A stretch of DNA of 64,000 bases from contig CAWDMN010000049.1 in NCBI GenBank assembly GCA_963803155.1, positions 91,496 through 155,495 on the forward strand. Reading direction: 5' to 3'. The stretch comes from CAWDMN01 sp963803155 (GTDB lineage Bacteria; Acidobacteriota; Terriglobia; Versatilivoradales; Versatilivoraceae). The position numbers and the translations under genes were made by a program. Within the stretch, counting starts at the first letter, position 1; each line of letters begins with the position of its first letter. Shown here piece by piece: positions 1 to 8,306 of the stretch. The notes beneath the pieces are model-generated. The model made no database searches, was not told the origin of the DNA, and was given only the letters and a program-made list of their open reading frames with translations.

Positions 1-93
1 CGGTTGCAAATTGTCGCTCTTTCCGCGGAGCTGTTGCACTCCATTAGGATCGCCAGTTGCTGCACGCTATTTCGCAGAGCTTTGGCCTGTGGA

Positions 94-1458
94 TCAGGAA
101 AACTTGTATTTCCCGGGGATGGCCACTTCAGCGACAGGTAATGGACCGAATTCATATTTTTCCGGCCCCAACCGTCGGGGAGAATTAAGCACCTGCTCAT
201 AGGTCACACTTTTTCCACTGTAGGCAGATTCTCTTCCCATGATGGCGGTCACGGTGCTTTCAGCCACACTTTTTCCTTCATTAATCGGCTTGCCCGCCCG
301 GATACTTGCAATCAAATCCATGTGTTCCTGCTGATATGGATTCACATCCTTTTCGCGATAGCGCCAACTCTCCGTACCTTTCCCCACGATTCGGTTTTCG
401 CAATTGCTGGTTCCCTTGGATCCCACCATTGCATCCTCGATCTTATTTTCACAACCGTCGATCTGTCGGCATTGGCTGAACACCCGCACTCCATTGGGAT
501 ATTCGAATTCGACGGCAAAGTGATCGTAAATGTGACCATAGGCGGGATCCACGCGAGCTTGCCGTCCTCCCAAAGAGGTGGCTTTCATCGGATGGGCGCC
601 AATGATCCAGTTCATCATGTCGAGGTTGTGGACGTGCTGCTCGACAATATGATCGCCGCTCAGCCAGGTAAAATATAACCAGTTGCGAATTTGCCATTCC
701 ATGTCCGACCAACCCGCTTCGCGCTTGATCATCCAGAGTCCGCCAATATTGAAGTAACAGCGTCCATAAATGAGCTCCCCCAGGGCGCCCTCTTGAATGC
801 GCCGGATGGTCTCCTGATAGCTTTTCTGATGGCGGCGCTGCGTGCCGGCAAGAACGCCGAGATTTTTTTTCTGGGCGGCTTCACACGCCTCGAGCGCCAT
901 TCGGACGCCTGGCCCATCGACGGCGATCGGCTTTTCCACGAAAGCATGTTTGCCCGCTTCAATAGCGGCTTTGAGGTGCAATGGGCGGAAATGAGGCGGC
1001 GTGGACAGGATCACATAGTTGATGTCCGAAATTGCCAGCAGCTTTTGATATGCATCGAATCCGCTGAAGCACGCCTCATCCGGCAGATTGATCCCCAGCT
1101 TCTTCAAATTGCCGCGGCAAGCTGTCACGCGATCCGGGAAAAGGTCCGCCAGTGCCAATACCTGGACATCTTTTCGATTAATCTTGGCATTGACCGCGAC
1201 ATCTTCCGTGTGGCCGCTTTCTGAATAGATGACCTTAGTGGTGGCTCCAATGGCGTCCAGCACGGCCCCAGTGCCCCGCCCGCCGCAACCAATTACGCCA
1301 ATCCGGATGGGATCATCCGCTGCCGCGTGGCTGGTGACTACGAAGGGAGCGCTAGCCATGGCAGCCGCACTTGCCAGCGCGGCAGAGGAGTCCTTTATAA
1401 ACTGCCTGCGCGTGAAATTTTCCCGATTGGATTGGGAGCTACATTTGGTTTGGACCAT
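94..1458 (-). CDS. Tat-exported Gfo/Idh/MocA family oxidoreductase
   Basis: A 454-residue NAD(P)-dependent oxidoreductase of the Gfo/Idh/MocA family, probably acting on a sugar or sugar derivative outside the cytoplasm. Residues 17-22 (RRQFIK) followed by an Ala-rich stretch form a twin-arginine signal. The Rossmann glycine motif (IGVIGCGGRGTG) starts near residue 52 and the family EKP motif (HAFVEKPIAV) lies near residue 175. The C-terminal half, with HNLDMMNWIIGAHP, fits the substrate-binding domain. Length is usual for exported members common in Acidobacteriota and Planctomycetota. It stands alone, with about 690 bp of gene-free DNA upstream. The exact substrate cannot be read from sequence. 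Confidence 0.92.
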   Translation of the reverse strand: MVQTKCSSQSNRENFTRRQFIKDSSAALASAAAMASAPFVVTSHAAADDPIRIGVIGCGGRGTGAVLDAIGATTKVIYSESGHTEDVAVNAKINRKDVQVLALADLFPDRVTACRGNLKKLGINLPDEACFSGFDAYQKLLAISDINYVILSTPPHFRPLHLKAAIEAGKHAFVEKPIAVDGPGVRMALEACEAAQKKNLGVLAGTQRRHQKSYQETIRRIQEGALGELIYGRCYFNIGGLWMIKREAGWSDMEWQIRNWLYFTWLSGDHIVEQHVHNLDMMNWIIGAHPMKATSLGGRQARVDPAYGHIYDHFAVEFEYPNGVRVFSQCRQIDGCENKIEDAMVGSKGTSNCENRIVGKGTESWRYREKDVNPYQQEHMDLIASIRAGKPINEGKSVAESTVTAIMGRESAYSGKSVTYEQVLNSPRRLGPEKYEFGPLPVAEVAIPGKYKFS

Positions 1459-2145
1459 AATGAGTCATCTCCTGATGATAGATTGTGATGAAATGGCAGA
1501 TTTGTATAAAGTCGATTTTTGGTATTGGCGTATGGAAGAAATCCTCTGTTTATGAGCTTTTTGTTTACAAAATACCGGCACTTCCGCGAAGAAAAACCTC
1601 TGAGTGGACTCGATACAGTCATGAAACGGGGGAAGAGATTATGCATTTGCCGTCATGGCTTGTTGTCGATGATAATCACGCCGCAACAAATAACCGGGAG
1701 TGGGGAATTGGGCGCGGGAATGCCCCGCCAGGGTAAGGGCGGCTTGAATCTTGACGTCCATGAAATCAAATTGTCCGGAGCTAATCAACCACCGGCAAAT
1801 TTTAAGCAATTGGGAATATGTATTCATCGCATGGCAATATCACGGACAGAACCAATGGTAGCTCTGCTCGTCAAAATATTCAAATCTCTTTAAGAGCAAT
1901 AGAAGGCGCTATTCAAGGTGCGGCAGGGCCGAGAGGTTGCCGGCTGTTGCTTGGTTCATTCGGTTTGTGGGACTGGTTCGATTTGTCGCAAAATGATTTA
2001 CCCCCGTGATTTTCCTTTTTCAGTTTCCGCATGGCGATATATGGAGGCCGAAAAAAAAGAAATTGACCTGTCTATTGCTTCATAGTTTAACTTGTATTGC
2101 GTCATGGCCGTGACAAACTTTACAGTATCAGAAAGGAGCCAGACG
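1459..2145. other. gene-free stretch
   Basis: About 690 bp between the divergent oxidoreductase and the small MerR-domain protein. The open frames here are short, mutually overlapping and lack ribosome-binding sites. I see no RNA gene, repeat copy or convincing promoter. Confidence 0.5.
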
Positions 2146-2331
2146 ATGCAGGAACCAATGAAAGTGGAGCAATGGATCGCTATGTTCAGGGAGGTAGGAT
2201 TAGGAGATGCCCAGATGAAACAATGGCATTCACTCTTTGAGACGCGTCATCCTGAAGCACATCAGAGCTTTTTAGAATGGCTGGGTCTCCCAGCGGAGAA
2301 AATTTCCCGAATTCGCTCCGAAAATCGTTGA
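2146..2331 (+). CDS. small protein resembling the MerR-regulator C-terminal domain
   Basis: A 61-residue protein that aligns with the last 60 residues of the MerR regulator encoded 260 bp downstream. Shared blocks in order are W..M, GL.D, M..WH, FE.R.P.AHQ, FL..LGL and RIR. I start it at the ATG at 2146 because AAAGGAGCC lies just upstream; an open frame extends back to 2092 without such a site. It has no DNA-binding domain, so it is a stand-alone copy of the putative effector-binding or dimer-partner domain. Known precedent: in Streptomyces the TipAS domain is made separately from the MerR-type TipAL. Its role here is inference. Confidence 0.75.
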   Translation: MQEPMKVEQWIAMFREVGLGDAQMKQWHSLFETRHPEAHQSFLEWLGLPAEKISRIRSENR

Positions 2332-2366
2332 TTAGAGCATTTCCATAAGGTCGAAAGACGAGTATG

Positions 2367-2458
2367 GGTGGGATGTGTCGATGCATCGGCCTGAATTGCA
2401 TTGCGCTATGATTGAGAAATTCAAGGTGCTTCACGCTCAACAAGCCGACGCATCCCAC
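2367..2458. repeat. palindrome-bounded repeat (GGTGGGATG family), copy 1
   Basis: Starts with GGTGGGATGTGTCG and ends with the inverted CGACGCATCCCAC about 75 bp on. A second element with the same ends lies at 23521-23612. It fills the space between the small MerR-domain gene and the MerR gene and covers the start of a spurious 62-codon frame. Confidence 0.55.
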
Positions 2459-2590
2459 GGGAAAAACACTTTGCCCAAATGGATGACGACCAGCCTGGGT
2501 CTTGCGTTGGGCTACCCATTGGCCTGGCTGAAAATTTCAGATCCGGAGGGGGATGGTGTTTAATCGTCATCCCCTTCTTCACGAGAACCC

Positions 2591-3115
2591 ATGAAAACAT
2601 ATACCATTTCTAAACTGGCCCAAAGCTTCGGTCTTTCCCGCTCCACGCTTCTCTATTATGACCGGATCGGCCTACTCCAACCTTCCGGACGAACTCGCGC
2701 GGGATACCGCTGCTATTCCGAAAAGGAGTACCGGCGGCTTGAAGGGATCTTTCATTTTCGAAAAGCCGGTTTGTCAATTCGGGATATTTTCATGCTCCAA
2801 ACGAGCCAGAGTATTCCACAGGCCCGAATATTGAAAAAGCGTTTGCAGGAAATTGGATGCCAGATCGTCGACTTGAGAAATCAGCAACGGCTGCTGACGG
2901 GGATGCTGGAACAAATGGGCGACCATGAAAAGCTGTCGGCTATCAATAAGAATTTGTGGACGGATATGCTTCGGGCTGCCGGACTGGATGATCGTGCCAT
3001 GGCGCTCTGGCACCAGGAATTTGAAAAGCGGGCGCCGGATGCTCATCAGGAGTTTTTACTTTCGCTGGGCCTTTCGGAATCCGAAGCCTTGCGAATCCGC
3101 AAGTGGGCTGGATAA
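2591..3115 (+). CDS. MerR family transcriptional regulator
   Basis: A 174-residue regulator. Residues 1-70 are a MerR winged-helix domain (TISKLAQSFGLSRSTLLYYD, then GYRCYSEKEYRRLEGI), a coiled-coil dimerisation helix spans about 75-115, and the last 60 residues form a small C-terminal domain duplicated by the upstream gene. No metal-binding Cys pattern is visible, so it is not a mercury or zinc sensor of the classic type. MerR proteins usually act on a distorted promoter with a 19-20 bp spacer; no target is evident. The neighbouring ICMT-like gene is convergent and no clear target operon is present. Confidence 0.92.
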   Translation: MKTYTISKLAQSFGLSRSTLLYYDRIGLLQPSGRTRAGYRCYSEKEYRRLEGIFHFRKAGLSIRDIFMLQTSQSIPQARILKKRLQEIGCQIVDLRNQQRLLTGMLEQMGDHEKLSAINKNLWTDMLRAAGLDDRAMALWHQEFEKRAPDAHQEFLLSLGLSESEALRIRKWAG

Positions 3116-3137
3116 ATCAAGCCGCCGCCAACAACAC

Positions 3138-3223
3138 GAAGTGTCAAGGAGCGATCAGCTCCGCTTCACATGTCTGGGTTTGCAATTCCCAGGCTGCCCC
3201 CCCGATCACTCGCTATCGCTTCG
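3138..3223. repeat. copy of the GTGACAACGAGCG palindromic repeat
   Basis: Bounded by CGAAGTGTCAAGGAGCGAT and the inverted GATCACTCGCTATCGCTTCG. The same ends delimit three tandem units in the glpF-glpK gap at 53501-53911. Lies between the convergent MerR and ICMT-like genes. Confidence 0.6.
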
Positions 3224-3265
3224 TGCTTTCTGGTTTGATCACTTGGTTGCGAAGAGTTGAAGTTG

Positions 3266-3871
3266 TTACCGCTTTTTGGAAAAATGGATCCAACGGGGAA
3301 TTAAGGCCGGGACTGAGCGGATGTAATCCGCATACTCTTGTCCGAAGGCGTCCCGCAATAGCCGTTCTTCAAGGCGGATGCGGATTCGGGTTCCCAATCC
3401 ATAGAAAAACACTCCGCCCGCTAAGGCTGTCCAATGACTTGCCAGGAGGCCGGATCCCAGCAGCATTCCCAGCATCGCGGCATAGATGGGATGGCGCAGG
3501 AAGCGATAAGGTCCTCGCCTGATGAGTTGGTGTTTTTCCAATATTCGCGCCGTCAAACTCCATTGCTCCCCCAAGGCGTGAAGTGAGCAGTCCATTAGGA
3601 ATACCGAAAATGCTAAAATCAGGACTCCCAAAAACCAGGTCAGTCCCAGCAGCCATGTGGGCGGACGAAGCGGAGAAAAAACAGAATTGTTTTGAAATGA
3701 AAACTGCAGGGCAAATCCCAACCCTTGGAGGGCCAACCCCGCCAAGGATCGAGGAGCCCGGTGCTGGTCAGGCTTTCGGCTGGCCTGACGGCGGATGGCA
3801 ATGACAATAGCGAGAGCCAGCCACGCCAGAACAACAATGGCAACGCGTGCGGGGTAAGGATTAATAGACAT
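3266..3871 (-). CDS. ICMT/phospholipid methyltransferase-like membrane protein
   Basis: A 201-residue integral membrane protein of the isoprenylcysteine carboxyl methyltransferase/PEMT-like family. The SAM-binding signature GPYRFLRHPIYAAML is near residue 120, followed by Gly-rich membrane segments and the C-terminal acidic motif (RLLRDAFGQEYADYI) seen in the family. About four to five hydrophobic segments are present. I prefer the ATG at 3871 because it directly precedes the first membrane segment; an open frame extends to 3919. The methyl acceptor is unknown; many bacterial members have no assigned substrate. Confidence 0.85.
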   Translation of the reverse strand: MSINPYPARVAIVVLAWLALAIVIAIRRQASRKPDQHRAPRSLAGLALQGLGFALQFSFQNNSVFSPLRPPTWLLGLTWFLGVLILAFSVFLMDCSLHALGEQWSLTARILEKHQLIRRGPYRFLRHPIYAAMLGMLLGSGLLASHWTALAGGVFFYGLGTRIRIRLEERLLRDAFGQEYADYIRSVPALIPRWIHFSKKR

Positions 3872-4000
3872 ATCACATTCTAACCTGGTTTGTATCAGGT
3901 CAGCCGCAGAAGGGTGCAATTAAAAGTGAGAGAACGATGAAGAAGTCTTCAACATTTGTGGAGTTGCTCTGATTGACCTGGATTGGGTGGGTTCAGCCAT

Positions 4001-5197
4001 CTATTCCGGCACACCCGAGACTGCCTTTTGAATTTTTTCAGTGGCTTGGCGTTGTTTTTCGGAGAGTTGCTGATAAATGGCGATCTCTTTTTGTCCTTCC
4101 TCTTTTCGCCCAAGCCGGTTATAGGCGGTGGAGAGGCGAAAATGGCAAAGGGGATTTTCGGGTTGAATCTTGACCGCTGCCTCCAGCGGTTTTAATGCCT
4201 CGGCCACTCTTCCGGCCTGAATCAAGGCCTGTCCCAATTCCAAATGGGCTTCGAGAAAGTTGGCGTCGATTTTCACGGCGCGGGAAAAATGTCCAATGGC
4301 ATCCTCCAATTTATCCGGCTGAAGGCTAAGTTGTCCCAACACAAATTCGGCCCCGGCATTGCTCGGATCAATTTTCAATTCTGCCTCAAATTCCCGCTGA
4401 GCGTCCTGGGCCGTGGTGGCGGTTTTCGGAGCCGAAATAATCAAACGGCCCAACCGGAAATGAATCCCCGGCTCATTCGGAAGCTGTTCCAACACCTTCC
4501 GGTATTCCTTAGCCGCCTCTTCCCATTTGTTCTGCATTTCCAGGGATTCCGCGCTGAGCAATCGCGATTGGTAGGAGCCTGGAGCTCTCTGCAATAATTC
4601 CTCGGAAGCCCGCATGGAGAGATCGGAATAAACGTGCACGCTCTGATACATTACTTCCGCATCAGTCGGAAATTCGCGTTTTAATTTGCGCACGAAGTCG
4701 ACTGCGTCATCCGGACGATTGAGTGAGGTACTGCAACGAACCCCAGCCAGTCCCATTTCATATTTCAATCGTTTTTCCACCCCGGCGGTCAAATCCTTTT
4801 TCAAATACGAGAGAGCTTCCTGGCAATGGCCGCTGCCGGCGAGGCTGACCGCCAAGTAATAGCGGGCGGGTGAGAGGGATGGTTTGAGCTTCAGAGCTTG
4901 CCGCAACGGAGCCACCGCTTCGGGGAACCGACGGGAAGAATAGTAAGCGATTCCCAGGTTCAGATGATATTCCGCCGAGGCGGGGACAAGCTTGACCAAT
5001 CCTTCACAGGCAAGAATAGCGGCACTCCAATCTTCTTTTTCCCGCGCCTGCTGAGCTGCCTGGCTCAACCGGTCAATTTCCGCTTGCTGCGCCAGATTCA
5101 CGCCAGCCGGAGGAATGGCCGGACGAGCGGTTTGGGCAAAAACTCCTTGCGAAATCAAAAGAGCAATGTACATGGCGGTGGCAATGGATAGTCGCAA
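4001..5197 (-). CDS. secreted tetratricopeptide repeat protein
   Basis: A TPR scaffold protein, 398 residues from the preferred start. The TTG at 5197 has GAGGTGA five bases upstream and gives a clean signal peptide ending at VFA-Q. The frame is open to a TTG at 5287, which has no ribosome-binding site. After the signal, TPR units run almost to the C terminus with typical W/L/G/Y/A/F/A/P positions (for example YHLNLGIAYYSSRRFPEAV, HFRLGRLIISAPK and AHLELGQALIQAGRVAEAL). Its order of repeats matches the protein at 5715-6878, so the two are paralogues transcribed divergently. Partner unknown; a periplasmic assembly role is inference. Confidence 0.85.
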   Translation of the reverse strand: MRLSIATAMYIALLISQGVFAQTARPAIPPAGVNLAQQAEIDRLSQAAQQAREKEDWSAAILACEGLVKLVPASAEYHLNLGIAYYSSRRFPEAVAPLRQALKLKPSLSPARYYLAVSLAGSGHCQEALSYLKKDLTAGVEKRLKYEMGLAGVRCSTSLNRPDDAVDFVRKLKREFPTDAEVMYQSVHVYSDLSMRASEELLQRAPGSYQSRLLSAESLEMQNKWEEAAKEYRKVLEQLPNEPGIHFRLGRLIISAPKTATTAQDAQREFEAELKIDPSNAGAEFVLGQLSLQPDKLEDAIGHFSRAVKIDANFLEAHLELGQALIQAGRVAEALKPLEAAVKIQPENPLCHFRLSTAYNRLGRKEEGQKEIAIYQQLSEKQRQATEKIQKAVSGVPE

Positions 5198-5541
5198 AAC
5201 CGTCACCTCAATTTTGAATTTCGATTCAACCGTTCCCCGGATGGTCTTCCGCTCTTTAAGAGTAGAAGAAAGCGCAGTACTCGTCAAGAGAGGCTGGTGA
5301 ATTCTTTCCCGGCAAACTCGGCTTTACTGGCGGTTTTCACTCGTGCTACATTCAAAAGCACAGTGGGTGATGCAAATCTCGACGACAGTCGCGGCCTTTT
5401 GAGCTCAGTCAAGCCAATATCATGATACCCACTCGAAGCGGATGGCTTTGCGATTTTCAAGTCAATTTTTTTTTGGGAAGCTGGATTGATTACCGGAGAA
5501 ACTCCTGAGAAAATCGGATCCTAGCGGCGGAGGATAGTAAA

Positions 5542-5645
5542 TTGTAGCGCTGAGTCGAAGTTTGACTCCGCGGCTTTTGACTCAGTCCGCCACGGCGGAC
5601 CGCAGACCCGCCAAGGCTAAGCACCCTTGCGGGTCTGCGCTACAA
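5542..5645. repeat. TTGTAGCGC hairpin repeat, copy A
   Basis: Perfect 9-bp inverted ends TTGTAGCGC (5542-5550) and GCGCTACAA (5637-5645). Inside lies a perfect stem, GCAGACCCGC (5602-5611) with GCGGGTCTGC (5629-5638). The left part (GACTCCGCGGCTTTT then ACTCAG) recurs at 34476-34523 and the whole element recurs at 56615-56711. It lies between the two divergent TPR genes. Confidence 0.8.
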
Positions 5646-5714
5646 ATCGAAGGGGAGAGGCGCCGAGAATTTGATAATCTTGTTGGGCCTGCCATGCTGG
5701 CAAGGGTGGTTCCT

Positions 5715-6878
5715 ATGAAGATCAGACTGTTTGCCTGCCTCAATTTTATGCTGTTCTTTTGCTTGTTCAATCATGGCCCTCTCCACGCGCAGACTTTGGA
5801 ACAATATCTCAATCAGGCCAGGGATTTGGAACAAAGGGAAGATTATTCTGGCGCCGAAAAACTGTACCGTCAGGCTTTGGCCTCTTTTCCTGATCAAGCT
5901 GAAATTTTTAAACGTCTGGGGATTCTCCTCCAGTCGGAACTCAAATTCCCCGAGTCGATTAATCTATTCCAAAAAACTCTGCAATTGGCGCCAACCTACC
6001 CGGAGGTCAACTTTTATCTAGGCCTCTCCTATTTGGGTTCAAATCAGTCTGACCGGGCACTGGAAGCCTTTGATCGGGAATTGAAGGTCAACCCAGGGTA
6101 TCCACGGGCTCACTATTACGCAGCGATGGCATTGCAAGCAGCTAATCGCAAAGTGGAAGCCATTCAGCATCTGGATGTTATCATTCGCTCGAATCCCAAA
6201 GATATCAAGGTTTGGTATCAATTAGCGCGTCTTTACCGGTCACAAGGAATCATGGCCTTCAAACAGATTGCAGCTCTGGACCCAAATTCCGCTGAAGTAC
6301 ATGCTTTGCGAGCAGAATCTTTTGCGGAGAGTGACAAATCCCCCGAGGCTATTCAGGAGTACCTGGAAGTGCTGAAAAGACAACCTGATTTTCCGGGCAC
6401 TCATTTTGCGCTGGGGGAACTTTACTATCGCATTCCTAATTTTGAGGAAGCTGAAAAAGAGCTGCGCCTTGCTTTGCAAGAAGATCCGAATCATCCCATC
6501 GCTAATTTTTATCTGGCTGATATTTTGCTGCGTGCCGAAAAGTTTGCGGAAGCTGTACCTTTGCTTCAGGCATCTGTTTCGGCCAATCCCAATTTTGCCA
6601 GTGCCTTTGAAGCACTGGGCCGGTGTTATCGTCTGACGGGTGAGGTGGAGAAGGCTTTGCCTGCTTTGCTGAAAGCTGTGGAATTGGAACCCAAGTCAAA
6701 GTCAGTACATTTCCAATTGGCACAAGTTTATGCTGTTTTGAAAAACGAAGAAAAGCAGAAATATCACATGGATATTGTTGGGCAATTGACGAAGGAAGAA
6801 ATGGAAAACGGATTAAAAGAGGCCGAACGAGGAAGACCCTCATCACCCGCGGTTTTGCCGGATGGATCAAAAAAGTGA
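5715..6878 (+). CDS. secreted tetratricopeptide repeat protein
   Basis: A 387-residue TPR protein paralogous to the divergent gene at 4001-5197. I start at the ATG at 5715 because it gives a signal peptide (MKIRLFACLNFMLFFCLF, cleavage after HAQ); the frame is open upstream but overlaps the hairpin repeat. About nine to ten TPR units fill the mature protein. A block around AALDPNSAEVHALRAESFAE corresponds to LLQRAPGSYQSRLLSAESLE in the paralogue. A SAM methyltransferase gene follows 56 bp downstream in the same direction and may be co-transcribed. Confidence 0.87.
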   Translation: MKIRLFACLNFMLFFCLFNHGPLHAQTLEQYLNQARDLEQREDYSGAEKLYRQALASFPDQAEIFKRLGILLQSELKFPESINLFQKTLQLAPTYPEVNFYLGLSYLGSNQSDRALEAFDRELKVNPGYPRAHYYAAMALQAANRKVEAIQHLDVIIRSNPKDIKVWYQLARLYRSQGIMAFKQIAALDPNSAEVHALRAESFAESDKSPEAIQEYLEVLKRQPDFPGTHFALGELYYRIPNFEEAEKELRLALQEDPNHPIANFYLADILLRAEKFAEAVPLLQASVSANPNFASAFEALGRCYRLTGEVEKALPALLKAVELEPKSKSVHFQLAQVYAVLKNEEKQKYHMDIVGQLTKEEMENGLKEAERGRPSSPAVLPDGSKK

Positions 6879-6934
6879 CCAGTAGAGAGTGAATATGACG
6901 ATCCTCGCGTTCCCTCATCAAAGCCAGAATTGAG

Positions 6935-7822
6935 ATGGGAAAGTCCATCATGATAAATTCAGGATTGGCTTGGCTGATAAAAAAACCTATGCGTAATATA
7001 CTCCTCGCTGTTGTGTTAATGATTGCGGGTGGGATTCATTTCCATGTGGCGCAGGATTCTCAAGATGAAGATCAGGTTTGGAATCCTTTCCTCTCCTGGT
7101 ACAAAACAGCCCCGCCAGGTGCTAATCCCATCGGCGGTTATGCAGCTAAACTTAAGAAGGATGGATTATCTCAGGAGGAAATCCAACGGCAGACGGCCAT
7201 CATCATCAAGCTGTTCTCGGAGCGTCAGGAAGCAGTGGAGATTTTCTTCGATCGGACCTTTGCCGCGGTCTCGGGTGATCCTGCGCGGGATGGATTTAAT
7301 AGCACTCCCAGCTCCATCATAATGGAGACCGTAAAGGGGCTTAGACCGGGGACGGCACTCGACGTGGGAATGGGACAAGGTCGCAATGCGGTTTATCTTG
7401 CGCAGGAGGGTTGGCGCGTCACGGGATTTGACATTTCCAGCGAAGCGCTCAGGGCCGCCCAATTCAATGCAAAAATGGCTGGAGTTCGCATCGCCGCTAT
7501 CAAAGCCGGTTATGATACATTTGATTTTGGCTCGGGCCAGTGGGATTTGATTGCGCTGATATTTGCCTGGGCGCCCGTAGAGGAATCCACATTCTTCAAA
7601 AAGCTCAACGATTCCTTGCGCCCGGACGGCCGAGTGATTTTTGAGCATTATATCGATGACCCCAATCGTCCTCAGCCGAAAACGGTGCATGCTTTATTGC
7701 CCGGGCAGTTGAAAACCATTTTTAGCGGTTTCAAGATCGAACGTTATGAAGAAACCGAGAAAATGGGTGATTGGGGCGGCCATGGTGAAAAGCTGGTGCG
7801 GATGGTGGCCAGGAAGCCGTAG
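6935..7822 (+). CDS. class I SAM-dependent methyltransferase with N-terminal export or anchor signal
   Basis: A 295-residue protein. Residues 19-42 (MRNILLAVVLMIAGGIHFHV) look like a signal peptide or membrane anchor; the ATG at 6989 would start exactly there but has no ribosome-binding site, so 6935 is kept. The methyltransferase fold is clear: motif I is ALDVGMGQGRNAVYLAQ near residue 140, an acidic strand end is VTGFDIS, and a motif IV region (WDLIALIFAW) follows. It resembles TehB-type small-molecule methyltransferases. A secreted SAM-dependent methyltransferase is odd because SAM is cytoplasmic; a membrane-anchored enzyme facing inward is the simpler reading. Confidence 0.85.
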   Translation: MGKSIMINSGLAWLIKKPMRNILLAVVLMIAGGIHFHVAQDSQDEDQVWNPFLSWYKTAPPGANPIGGYAAKLKKDGLSQEEIQRQTAIIIKLFSERQEAVEIFFDRTFAAVSGDPARDGFNSTPSSIIMETVKGLRPGTALDVGMGQGRNAVYLAQEGWRVTGFDISSEALRAAQFNAKMAGVRIAAIKAGYDTFDFGSGQWDLIALIFAWAPVEESTFFKKLNDSLRPDGRVIFEHYIDDPNRPQPKTVHALLPGQLKTIFSGFKIERYEETEKMGDWGGHGEKLVRMVARKP

Positions 7823-8235
7823 AATCAGCCTGGATAGCTGGGATTGCATAATGTTCGTTGGCTTAGTTTTGCCCTGTCGATAGGGAATTCCGATGTAGAT
7901 CCCCTCCGACGGAGGAGTGGACGTCCGTCAACTGACGGACGGACGGGGTGGGTCGAAAAATGGGAGGGTCCTCCTCCAAAAACTGAAGCTCCCCCCAACC
8001 CGTTCCGCTCTCAAAAGAACCAATCTTCGTGGGGCGGTTTTGTCAACTGCCATCATTGTGTCGTGTGGTTGTGTCAACCGCCCTCACTGTATCCCCGGCG
8101 TTTCGCAAATACGCCCGAAGCAAAATCCATTCTTCATAAATTAAATTTAGGACATAATAAAAAGATCACATTATCCATAGGATTTTAAATAGTTTTTTTC
8201 TGGATTCCCTATTTTAAATTGTGGCAGGAAACAAA

Positions 8236-8264
8236 AAAAGCGGGGGGAAAATTCCCCCGCTTTT
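8236..8264 (-). terminator. intrinsic terminator of the TonB-receptor gene
   Basis: Stem AAAAGCGGGGG/CCCCCGCTTTT with a short loop. On the minus strand it is followed by a T run, placed about 45 bp past the receptor stop codon. The 7823-8235 stretch upstream holds another palindrome (GTCCGTCAACTGACGGAC near 7923) and no gene. Confidence 0.85.
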
Positions 8265-8306
8265 CATGGCTGTGACCCATCGCCTCTGGCAAGAGAGGAG
8301 CCGGCC

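Noticed and set aside
2375..2563. 62-codon frame between the two MerR-related genes
   Set aside because: It starts inside a palindrome-bounded repeat, has no ribosome-binding site and no recognisable motif.
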